Source of the DNA: an uncultured Clostridia bacterium | GTDB lineage: Bacteria; Bacillota; Clostridia; TANB77; CAG-508 | DNA length: 26,023 nt | Direction: 5' to 3' | NCBI GenBank assembly: GCA_948739805.1 | Contig: CAPYID010000028.1 | Span: forward strand, 1-26,023 | Part shown: piece after piece, positions 16,013-22,457 of the stretch | Layout of the letters: every line of letters begins with the position of its first letter | Position numbering within the stretch: position 1 is the first letter of the stretch | Translations under genes and position numbers: made by a program | The notes under the pieces: model-generated | Told to the model about the DNA's origin: nothing | What the model saw: the letters and a program-made list of their open reading frames with translations, nothing else | The model's database searches: none

Positions 16013-16040
16013 AAAAAAAGAGACACATAAAATGTGTCTC
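16013..16040 (-). terminator. Intrinsic terminator of the SPFH gene
   Basis: Perfect 9-bp stem (GAGACACAT/ATGTGTCTC with AAA loop on the plus strand), followed on the minus strand by seven Ts (16013-16019). It begins ten bases after the stop of the gene at 16050. Confidence 0.9.
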
Positions 16041-16049
16041 CATATGTAT

Positions 16050-16976
16050 TTATTCAGTTTTATGACTAGTTGGATGCAATAATTCTCCTTTTAGACCTAA
16101 TTCAGCTAGATTAGAAGTAGCTGCTTCAAAGGGAATAAATATTTTATTTGCATCACCATCAGCGATTTCTTTTAATGCTTCTAATGATTTTAATTGAACA
16201 AGTCTTTCATCTGGGTCAGCATCTTTCATAGCAGAATATATCATTTGAACTTCTAAAGCCTTTGCCTCAGCAACTCTTTTTATAGCTTCAGCATCACCCA
16301 TAGCTTTTCTGATTTTTGCTTCTTTCTCAGCTTCAGCAGCTAAAATTGTAGCAGTTTTAGAGCCTTCTGCTTGAAGTATTTTAGCTTGACGTTCACCTTC
16401 GGCTTTTAAAATTTCGGCTCTCTTAGTTCTTTCAGCATTCATCTGTTTTTCCATTGCAGTACGGATATCCTCTGGAGGTGTAATATCTTGAATTTCAACT
16501 CTTTCGACTTTACAACCCCATTGAGAAGTAGCTTCGTTAAGAACCATTTTTAATTGTTCATTAATTAAATCTCTTGAACTAAATGTTGCATCCAAATCAA
16601 GTTTACCAACAATATCACGTGTTGTTGTAATTGCAAGATATTCAATGCTCTTTTTTAAAGATTGAATTTCATAAACTGCTTTTGCTGGAGCAACAACTTT
16701 ATAAAATACAACTGTATTAATTTTAATTGTAACATTATCTTTTGTAATAACTTCCTGTGGTTGAACATCTAATGTCTGCTGTTTTAAACTAACAACAAAT
16801 CTAACACGGTCTACAAAAGGGATAATAAATGTAAGACCAGCATCTGCTATTTTATGAAATTTACCTAATCTTTCAATAACATATACTTCTGATTGATTAA
16901 CTACTTTAATAGAATTATATATAAAGAATATTAAAATTCCAAAAAATATAACTAAAAATATTATAAAAGGTATCAT
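16050..16976 (-). CDS. SPFH/Band 7 (stomatin, QmcA-like) membrane protein
   Basis: A 308-residue membrane-anchored scaffold of the stomatin/slipin group. The N-terminal helix (about 2-22) is followed by the Band 7 domain: VNQSEVYVIERLGKFHKIAD, PFVDRVRFVVSLKQQTLDV, TKDNVTIKINTVVFYKVV, and RDIVGKLDLDATFSSRDLIN. A long Ala/Glu/Lys/Arg coiled coil then runs from about 175 to 250. The longer frame starts with TTG at 16991, but GGAGG directly after that codon, eight bases before the ATG at 16976, shows the true start. Many relatives are paired with an NfeD gene; none is present here. It probably organises membrane microdomains or protease complexes, as inferred from the family. A terminator follows. 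Confidence 0.93.
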   Translation of the reverse strand: MIPFIIFLVIFFGILIFFIYNSIKVVNQSEVYVIERLGKFHKIADAGLTFIIPFVDRVRFVVSLKQQTLDVQPQEVITKDNVTIKINTVVFYKVVAPAKAVYEIQSLKKSIEYLAITTTRDIVGKLDLDATFSSRDLINEQLKMVLNEATSQWGCKVERVEIQDITPPEDIRTAMEKQMNAERTKRAEILKAEGERQAKILQAEGSKTATILAAEAEKEAKIRKAMGDAEAIKRVAEAKALEVQMIYSAMKDADPDERLVQLKSLEALKEIADGDANKIFIPFEAATSNLAELGLKGELLHPTSHKTE

Positions 16977-17124
16977 ATAAAAATCCTCCAAACCAATTAT
17001 TTTCTCATAAATGCAAATACATTATATAACAAATTAGAAAAAAATGGAAGAGTTTATGTAAAATTTATCTTACTTTTATTAAAAATTGCAAATTTAAAAT
17101 TCTAGCGCCTAATTTAGAAACTTA

Positions 17125-17991
17125 TTAAAAGTCATTTTTTATATCTGTATTTATACATTTATACAAAGAGCAAATATCACAATTATTACAAACAGTAATT
17201 CTATCTTCAAATATAAGTTTTAAAGTATTAATAAAGTCATCTTCTATTTCATCAATAGGTGTATGAATAGTCAAGTGGGCAGGAAGAGTATTAAGTAAAT
17301 AATTCAAAACATAATCATTATCTGAAAATGTTATATCTGATAAAAACTTTGCATTAAAATATTCTTTAGACTTACTATCTATTATATTCTTGTTATCATC
17401 TAAAAGAATTGCTGAATTATTAAAATATATAAGATGTAAACTAGAGATTTTTGAAATATTTGAATTTATATATAATTTTAATATACTAATAAATTCAAAA
17501 TACTCTCGTTCAATTAAATATCTATTAATGCAAGTATTTAATATAAAATCTAAAGTTTCATGATATTTTCCAAGCCTAAAATTTAGAAATCCATTTAAAA
17601 CGACAGAATGATTTTCTCTTAAATATTTATAAAATGCCTTATATACAGAAAGGTATTTATCATTAAAAAATTCAGACTTTATAGAATTATCAAAATTACA
17701 TAATTCTAAAATTCTATCTTTTTCAGAAGATGTGAAATAGAAAAAATTACTGTTTAATTCTTTTCTTAAAACAACAGGCTCATAAAATTTTAATATTGTA
17801 TCTGTTAATATACTACATATGCAATCATAAAACAATTCTACATTACTACCAGAGTAATGGACTATTACATTATCATATATCTTAAATGAATTGGAAGAAA
17901 GATACAAATGGTCTAATTCCAATAATGAAAATCTATCAAATAAGTAATTTAATATAGAATTGTTATTAATTTTTATGCAAAATGATTTCAT
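17125..17991 (-). CDS. ytxC: YtxC family sporulation protein
   Basis: A 288-residue protein similar to Bacillus YtxC, a sporulation-associated family of unknown mechanism. The diagnostic block is VLNGFLNFRLGKYHETLDFI followed by the IERExxEFI-type segment (LIEREYFEFISILKLYI). A Cys cluster at the C-terminus (Cys268, 271, 274, 279, pattern CxxCxxCxxxxC) could bind a metal; similar cysteines occur in clostridial relatives. AGGAG lies about 12 bases upstream of the ATG. It stands alone, divergent from the gene at 18416, with about 150 bases before the SPFH gene downstream. Confidence 0.85.
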   Translation of the reverse strand: MKSFCIKINNNSILNYLFDRFSLLELDHLYLSSNSFKIYDNVIVHYSGSNVELFYDCICSILTDTILKFYEPVVLRKELNSNFFYFTSSEKDRILELCNFDNSIKSEFFNDKYLSVYKAFYKYLRENHSVVLNGFLNFRLGKYHETLDFILNTCINRYLIEREYFEFISILKLYINSNISKISSLHLIYFNNSAILLDDNKNIIDSKSKEYFNAKFLSDITFSDNDYVLNYLLNTLPAHLTIHTPIDEIEDDFINTLKLIFEDRITVCNNCDICSLYKCINTDIKNDF

Positions 17992-18415
17992 TTAAGAACT
18001 AAACTCCTTCCAAAATATAATAAATATATTATTTGCAAAAAACAATCATATATACATATATCTTATTCTAATAAATTTTAAGTGCTACATTAATTTCTTA
18101 AATTAAAGTTTAGATAGTAAAATAAATCATTAAAAAATATACTTATATGAATGAAAAAAATAATTTTAACAAAAAATAATTTTAACAAAATAATACTTGC
18201 ACGAAATCTGTATTTCAATTATAATTATCATACAAAAGATAAAAACTAAAATATTATAATGAAAAATATATATTTTATAATTGCAATTATAATTTTTGAA
18301 AGAAAATTACTTAGGATAAATAGAAAGAAGGCTAAAGGCTTAAAAATAATTGCCATTTGGCATTGTTGGAATGACATAGCGTGAGTTTGTGCCTTAGAAA
18401 GGAATGAGATTAAAT
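17992..18415. other. AT-rich divergent intergenic region with promoter and palindrome
   Basis: No gene is seen in these 424 bases between divergent ytxC and the enzyme-fold protein gene. They hold a direct repeat of AAAAATAATTTTAAC (about 18158-18190), the plus-strand promoter at 18197-18225, a perfect 18-bp palindrome (TTATAATTG/CAATTATAA, 18275-18292), and repeat-like sequence at 18345-18395. The last shares 14 of 16 bases (AATTGCCATTTGGCAT) with the element after purD. The predicted leader of the downstream gene is about 185 bases. Confidence 0.55.
18197..18225 (+). promoter_or_regulatory. Sigma-A promoter of the enzyme-fold surface protein
   Basis: TTGCAC at 18197-18202 and TATAAT at 18220-18225 with a 17-base spacer. 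No better pair is seen nearer the start codon. Confidence 0.65.
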
Positions 18416-19747
18416 ATGAATAATAATCTTAAGATAAAAAATAGGAAAGCAATATTTTGGCTAGTAATATTGGTAGCATTTTTAATAATGCTTTTAATAA
18501 GCATAATAATAAATAAAGATATAATAATAAATAAAATAATAGAAACTGCTAAAAAGGAGGCAAAAAAAACACTGCTTTCAAGTGGAATAGTAGTAGAAAA
18601 AAATAATGAAGGAGTAACTGGGCAAAGTGAAATGCATCTATCAGAAAATACAATATTAAATCCACAACCTGTAGGAACAAAAGTAGTAGCAAAAGAAAAT
18701 TGGAACATAGAAACAGTGACAGCAATATCAATAGGAAATGGTGAAACAATACCAGTACCAAAAGGATTTTACTATGTAGGAGGAGACTTAAATACAGGAG
18801 TAATAATAAGTGATGAAGAAACAGACAAATATGATGGACAAACAGATAAAACAACATGGGAATATTCTACTAATTTAAAGGGAAATCAATTTGTATGGAT
18901 ACCAGGCACAGTAGAAGAATATGTAAAAAGTGAAATATGGAATGGAATAACACAAAGACCTAGTGGAACCACATCAGGAACTGGAATATTATCTTCTGGT
19001 GGTGCATGGGACAAAACAACATATTCTTCTGAACTACCACAAATAAGAAAATATGGAGGATTTTATGTTGCAAGATATGAAGCAGGGCTTGCAAAAACAA
19101 TAACAGAATTTACATCAACTCAAAAGAATACAGGAGCAAACCAAGTATATAATGTAGAAGGAATACCACAAAGTAAAGCAGGAATAATACCGTGGATGTT
19201 TATAGATTGGATACATTCACACATAAATGCAAAGAGTATGTATAATACAAGTAGTGTAAGTAGCGGACTAATAACGGGAACACAATGGGATGTAATGTTA
19301 AAGCAAATAGTAAAAAGAACAGAATTAACAGAAGAAGATTTAATAAATTCAGAAAAATGGGGTAATTATAGAGATACTAATATAACATATATTGGAAGAA
19401 AATTAACAAGTACAGGATATTCACTTCTATCTTTTGGTGGACAAACAAATAGTACAAAAACTATATATAGTTCTGATGGTGATGGAGATTTACTTACAAC
19501 AGGTGCAAGTAATCAAACAGAGACTTATCATATTTTTGATATTGCAGGAAATTTATGGGAACATACAGAAGAAATATCATTATGGCATAAAGATGCTAAC
19601 CAAGATAATATTCAAAGACATACAATGAGAGGTGGAAGTTTTCTTCATAATTATGGGATGTATCCAGCTTGTTATCGCTTGGTTGATACAGGAGATAGTT
19701 ATACTTATAGTTATACTGGCTTTCGAGTAGTATTATATATTAAATAA
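18416..19747 (+). CDS. Membrane-anchored formylglycine-generating-enzyme-fold (SUMF1-like) protein
   Basis: A 443-residue protein. After a basic N-terminus comes one membrane helix (about 12-32), so most of it is probably outside the cell. The C-terminal two thirds shows the SUMF1/FGE fold signature: FVWIPG, GGFYVARYEAG, DIAGNLWEHTEE, MRGGSF and the closing GFRVV. True FGE uses a pair of active-site cysteines, but this protein has a single Cys in all (PACYR), so formylglycine formation is not expected. The fold is related to C-type lectins and serves as a display scaffold in some surface and diversity-generating systems. The ATG at 18416 fits AAAGG upstream better than the in-frame ATG at 18404. 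The last 35 codons use CGC, CGA and GGC, rare elsewhere in the gene. It is followed by a terminator. Confidence 0.8.
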   Translation: MNNNLKIKNRKAIFWLVILVAFLIMLLISIIINKDIIINKIIETAKKEAKKTLLSSGIVVEKNNEGVTGQSEMHLSENTILNPQPVGTKVVAKENWNIETVTAISIGNGETIPVPKGFYYVGGDLNTGVIISDEETDKYDGQTDKTTWEYSTNLKGNQFVWIPGTVEEYVKSEIWNGITQRPSGTTSGTGILSSGGAWDKTTYSSELPQIRKYGGFYVARYEAGLAKTITEFTSTQKNTGANQVYNVEGIPQSKAGIIPWMFIDWIHSHINAKSMYNTSSVSSGLITGTQWDVMLKQIVKRTELTEEDLINSEKWGNYRDTNITYIGRKLTSTGYSLLSFGGQTNSTKTIYSSDGDGDLLTTGASNQTETYHIFDIAGNLWEHTEEISLWHKDANQDNIQRHTMRGGSFLHNYGMYPACYRLVDTGDSYTYSYTGFRVVLYIK

Positions 19748-19758
19748 ATTTTAAACTA

Positions 19759-19803
19759 AAGAACAAATAAGAAAAATTAAAGTTTTTTCTCTTATTTGTT
19801 CTT
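19759..19803 (+). terminator. Terminator-like hairpin after the enzyme-fold gene
   Basis: Perfect 14-bp inverted repeat (AAGAACAAATAAGA, 19759-19772; TCTTATTTGTTCTT, 19790-19803) starting 12 bases after the stop. The 17-base loop contains a T-run. Confidence 0.75.
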
Positions 19804-19806
19804 ATT

Positions 19807-19848
19807 AGCATCACAGTTTTTAACTGTAAGGTGAAAATCTGTGATGCT
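19807..19848. other. Second strong hairpin between convergent genes
   Basis: AGCATCACAG (19807-19816) pairs perfectly with CTGTGATGCT (19839-19848). An alternative smaller hairpin ACAGTT/AACTGT (19813-19827) competes for the same bases. It is not followed by a T-run on the plus strand, so its role is unclear. Confidence 0.5.
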
Positions 19849-19866
19849 TAGAGATTATATAAAAAA

Positions 19867-19890
19867 TAGAGAGATGTAGAAATCCCTCTA
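19867..19890 (-). terminator. Terminator of the small zinc-ribbon gene
   Basis: Minus-strand hairpin TAGAGGGAT/ATCTCTCTA (one mismatch) followed by six Ts, 16 bases beyond the stop of the gene at 19906. Confidence 0.75.
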
Positions 19891-19905
19891 AAAAAATAAT
19901 AAAAT

Positions 19906-20136
19906 TTATAAATTTACTTTTGGAATAACATTTGAATCTAAATATCTATTAATATTTTTCAAAGTTATACCTGTATTGACTGATAAATTAGATATTGAAG
20001 AAGCTGTAATATTGTTATCATTAATATAATTTGTTAACTTAGAAATTTCACATCTGTCTTTTGGAAGACATTTTGGACATACCTCAACATCTGATACGAA
20101 AAAACACCCACAACGAGCACATTTTTTAAACTCCAT
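19906..20136 (-). CDS. Small zinc-ribbon / helix-turn-helix protein (TIGR03826/YvyF-like)
   Basis: A 76-residue protein beginning MEFKKCARCGCFFVSDVEVC. Cysteines at 6, 9, 20 and 23 (plus Cys11) form a zinc ribbon, followed by a helical segment (NITASSISNLSVNTGITLKN) with helix-turn-helix character. This arrangement resembles the flagellar-operon protein TIGR03826 (Bacillus YvyF). No flagellar gene is present here, so the resemblance may be structural only. The open frame extends 50 codons further upstream as a hydrophobic stretch. However, GAGGTGG stands just before the ATG at 20136 and the extension overlaps the divergent promoter region, so the short form is the real one. Confidence 0.75.
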   Translation of the reverse strand: MEFKKCARCGCFFVSDVEVCPKCLPKDRCEISKLTNYINDNNITASSISNLSVNTGITLKNINRYLDSNVIPKVNL

Positions 20137-20220
20137 AAAAACCACCTCTATATTATTTTTTATCTTTTTAGACATTTTATCACATAAAAACAAAAAAAGA
20201 AACAAGTTTTTTAAAATATA

Positions 20221-20248
20221 TTGACAAATTTTTAAAAGATAATATAAT
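20221..20248 (+). promoter_or_regulatory. Sigma-A promoter of the Fur-family gene
   Basis: Consensus TTGACA at 20221-20226 and TATAAT at 20243-20248, 16 bases apart, with the start codon about 70 bases downstream. Confidence 0.75.
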
Positions 20249-20316
20249 AAAATTAAAAAGACATAGAAAAACAAGGCTTGTGACATTTTAGAAAATATGA
20301 GAAGGGAAATTAGGAT

Positions 20317-20703
20317 ATGAGCAAACCAACTAGTACTATTTTAAAAATGCTAAAAACTAGAAAAGATTGCCCAACTGCTGAAAAAATATATATGGAAATA
20401 AAAAACGATATGCCAGATGTATCATTAAGAAGAGTACAATCTACTTTAGAGCATCTATGTGAGCAAGGGCTAATTATAAAGATAAAATCAAGAACAGGTG
20501 GACCTGAAAGATATGATGCTAGTGGATTACCTAAAATTACTTTTGAATGTTCAAAATGTGGAGAGATAGAAGATATATATTTGTATGATATACAACTAAG
20601 AAGACTATATGGAGAAATGAAAAAATTAGGACAAGAAATTGAAGCAGACACAGACCATTCGTATATTAATCTTAGTGGTATATGTAATAAATGCCGTAAT
20701 TAA
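20317..20703 (+). CDS. Fur-family transcriptional regulator, atypical
   Basis: A 128-residue protein with the Fur layout. The N-terminal winged helix covers about 5-65 (CPTAEKIYMEIKNDMPDVSL, LEHLCEQGLIIKI, GPERYD) and is followed by a dimerisation domain with two CxxC pairs (Cys78/Cys81 and Cys123/Cys126). Those four cysteines keep the structural zinc site of PerR/Fur proteins. The regulatory metal site is altered. The usual HxHF before the first CxxC reads KITF, and the PerR His at the start of the HPTA motif is Cys18. The protein may therefore not sense metal or peroxide in the usual way. It lies just upstream of the heat-shock operon but has its own promoter. Confidence 0.88.
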   Translation: MSKPTSTILKMLKTRKDCPTAEKIYMEIKNDMPDVSLRRVQSTLEHLCEQGLIIKIKSRTGGPERYDASGLPKITFECSKCGEIEDIYLYDIQLRRLYGEMKKLGQEIEADTDHSYINLSGICNKCRN

Positions 20704-20749
20704 AAAATAATTTTCTAAATTCAAATATAACTAATAAAATATAAAAAAA

Positions 20750-20776
20750 TTAGCACAAGGTATTGACAAGTGCTAA
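20750..20776 (+). promoter_or_regulatory. CIRCE-type operator 1 (degenerate), overlapping the hrcA -35
   Basis: TTAGCAC at 20750-20756 and GTGCTAA at 20770-20776 occupy the 9-N9-9 geometry of CIRCE. The inner two bases of each arm (AA, AA) differ from the consensus TC/GA. It covers the -35 box TTGACA (20763-20768), so HrcA bound here would block RNA polymerase. Confidence 0.8.
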
Positions 20777-20791
20777 TTTTTATTGTATTAT
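20763..20791 (+). promoter_or_regulatory. Promoter of hrcA-grpE-dnaK-dnaJ
   Basis: TTGACA at 20763-20768 and TATTAT at 20786-20791 with a 17-base spacer, flanked on both sides by CIRCE elements. Confidence 0.8.
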
Positions 20792-20792
20792 A

Positions 20793-20819
20793 TTAGCAGT
20801 CAATCAGAAAGAGTGCTAA
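20793..20819 (+). promoter_or_regulatory. CIRCE operator 2
   Basis: TTAGCAGTC (20793-20801), nine bases, then GAGTGCTAA (20811-20819). This matches the CIRCE consensus with one mismatch in the left arm. It lies directly after the -10 box, in the transcribed leader. Confidence 0.92.
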
Positions 20820-20845
20820 GCATACGGATTGAAGGGGGATATATA

Positions 20846-21880
20846 ATGGAAGAACGCAAAAAGAAAATCTTGCGTGCAATAGTAGATGAATATATAGAAA
20901 CTGCAGAACCAGTCAGTTCAAATACTATAGTACAGAAATATGAACCTAATATTAGTAGTGCAACTGTAAGAAATGACATGGCAGAACTTGAAAAAATAGG
21001 CTATATTGAAAAAACACATACATCTTCAGGTAGAGTACCATCTGCAAAGGGATACAGGCTATATGTAGATGAACTTTTGAAATATGATGACATAAGTTTA
21101 GAAGAAATCAAATATATAGGAGAAAAACTTGAAACAAAAGTAAATCAACTTGAAGAACTAACAAAAATCACAACAAGTACAATTTCAGAAATAACTCACT
21201 ATACAACAGTAAGTGTAGGACCAGAATCCTCAAAACAAAATATCGAAGAAATAAAATTTGTAATGCTAGGTTCCAGAATGTTAATGGCAATAATAGTTAC
21301 AGAACTTGGATTAATAAAAGAAACAATTATAAAATTTGATGAGGACATTACACAAGAACAAGTAGATACTCTAACACATTTATTTAATAACAAATTAAAA
21401 GGAAAACCAATAGAAATGATTGATAAACCATTAGAAGAATATATTTTTAATGAACTACATTATAGTATTAACATAATAAAAACAATCATTGAAGAAATTA
21501 GAAAAATGATAAAAAAAGATGAAAGAATTTATTTGGAAGGGAGAAACAAAAACTTTGATTTGCCAGAATTCAAAAGTTTAGACACTGCTAGAAATTTTGT
21601 AAATGTATTAGATGAAAATGACACAATGTTAGATATATTAAAAAGTGGAGTAGCAGATGACATTCAAATATATATTGGTGATGAAAATAAAAGTGAAGAG
21701 CTAAAAGACTTTAGTATAATAACATTTAAACACTCGGTAGGGAATAAAGATATGGGAACAATAGGAATAATAGGACCTAAAAGGATGAATTATTCTAAGG
21801 TTATTTCTGTAATGAAATATATAAACAAAATTTTAAACGATAATGATGATACTAATGGAAAGGATGATATTAAAAAATGA
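20846..21880 (+). CDS. hrcA: Heat-inducible transcription repressor HrcA
   Basis: A 344-residue repressor that binds CIRCE operators and is kept active by GroEL in other Firmicutes. The N-terminal winged helix reads RKKKILRAIVDEYIETAEPV with ATVRNDMAELEKIGYIEKTH and SSGRVPSAKGYRLYVD. A GAF-like and dimerisation region follows (EIKFVMLGSRMLMAIIVTEL; SIITFKHSVGNKDMGTIGII). The frame is open from 20783, but that extension runs through the CIRCE operator. GGGGG seven bases before the ATG at 20846 sets the start. Its stop overlaps the grpE start (ATGA). It is autoregulated through the two operators upstream. Confidence 0.96.
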   Translation: MEERKKKILRAIVDEYIETAEPVSSNTIVQKYEPNISSATVRNDMAELEKIGYIEKTHTSSGRVPSAKGYRLYVDELLKYDDISLEEIKYIGEKLETKVNQLEELTKITTSTISEITHYTTVSVGPESSKQNIEEIKFVMLGSRMLMAIIVTELGLIKETIIKFDEDITQEQVDTLTHLFNNKLKGKPIEMIDKPLEEYIFNELHYSINIIKTIIEEIRKMIKKDERIYLEGRNKNFDLPEFKSLDTARNFVNVLDENDTMLDILKSGVADDIQIYIGDENKSEELKDFSIITFKHSVGNKDMGTIGIIGPKRMNYSKVISVMKYINKILNDNDDTNGKDDIKK

Positions 21881-22380
21881 ATGATGAAGAATTAGATGAA
21901 AATAATATTGTAGAAGAAAATGCAGAAGTTATAGCTTCAGACGTTGATGTTCAAAAATTACAAGAGGATTTAGACAATACAACAGATAGATTAAAACGTT
22001 TAATGGCAGAATTTGATAATTATAAAAAAAGAGCATCAAAAGAAAGAGATCAATTATATAATTCATTAGTTGCAGATATTATGATGGCTTTTTTACCTGT
22101 AATGGATAATTTAGAAAAAGCAATAAATACTAATACAGGAGATGAAGGATACAAACAAGGAATGGAATTAGTTGCAAAACAGTTTAAAGAAGTATTAAAA
22201 TCTTTTGGATTAGAGGAAATAAAGACAGAAGGAGAAATATTTAATCCAATTTTACATGAAGCAGTAAGCAGTGTTAAAGATGATACAAAGGAAAGTCAAG
22301 AAATTATAGAAGAATTTAGAAAAGGATACAAAATGGGAGATAAAGTTATTAGACATGCGATGGTTGTAGTCAATCAATAA
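21877..22380 (+). CDS. grpE: Nucleotide exchange factor GrpE
   Basis: A 167-residue cochaperone that releases ADP from DnaK. An acidic N-terminus is followed by a long dimeric coiled coil (about 25-60; LKRLMAEFDNYKKRASKERD) and the C-terminal beta wing that contacts DnaK (FNPILHEAVSSV, GYKMGDKVIRHAMVVV). Its ATG overlaps the hrcA stop by four bases, which indicates translational coupling. It is the second gene of the heat-shock operon, with dnaK after 77 bases. Confidence 0.96.
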   Translation: MNDEELDENNIVEENAEVIASDVDVQKLQEDLDNTTDRLKRLMAEFDNYKKRASKERDQLYNSLVADIMMAFLPVMDNLEKAINTNTGDEGYKQGMELVAKQFKEVLKSFGLEEIKTEGEIFNPILHEAVSSVKDDTKESQEIIEEFRKGYKMGDKVIRHAMVVVNQ

Positions 22381-22457
22381 TGTTATTAATTTTAAAATAT
22401 ATAAATTCACAAAAGATTGTATAAATAATAAAAATAAATTTTTAGGAGGAATTTAAA

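Noticed and set aside
20137..20286. Fifty-residue hydrophobic extension of the small zinc-ribbon protein
   Set aside because: It overlaps the divergent Fur-gene promoter and lacks a ribosome site, whereas GAGGTGG precedes the internal ATG.
20783..20845. N-terminal extension of hrcA
   Set aside because: These codons run through the -10 box and the second CIRCE operator; a GGGGG ribosome site marks the ATG at 20846.
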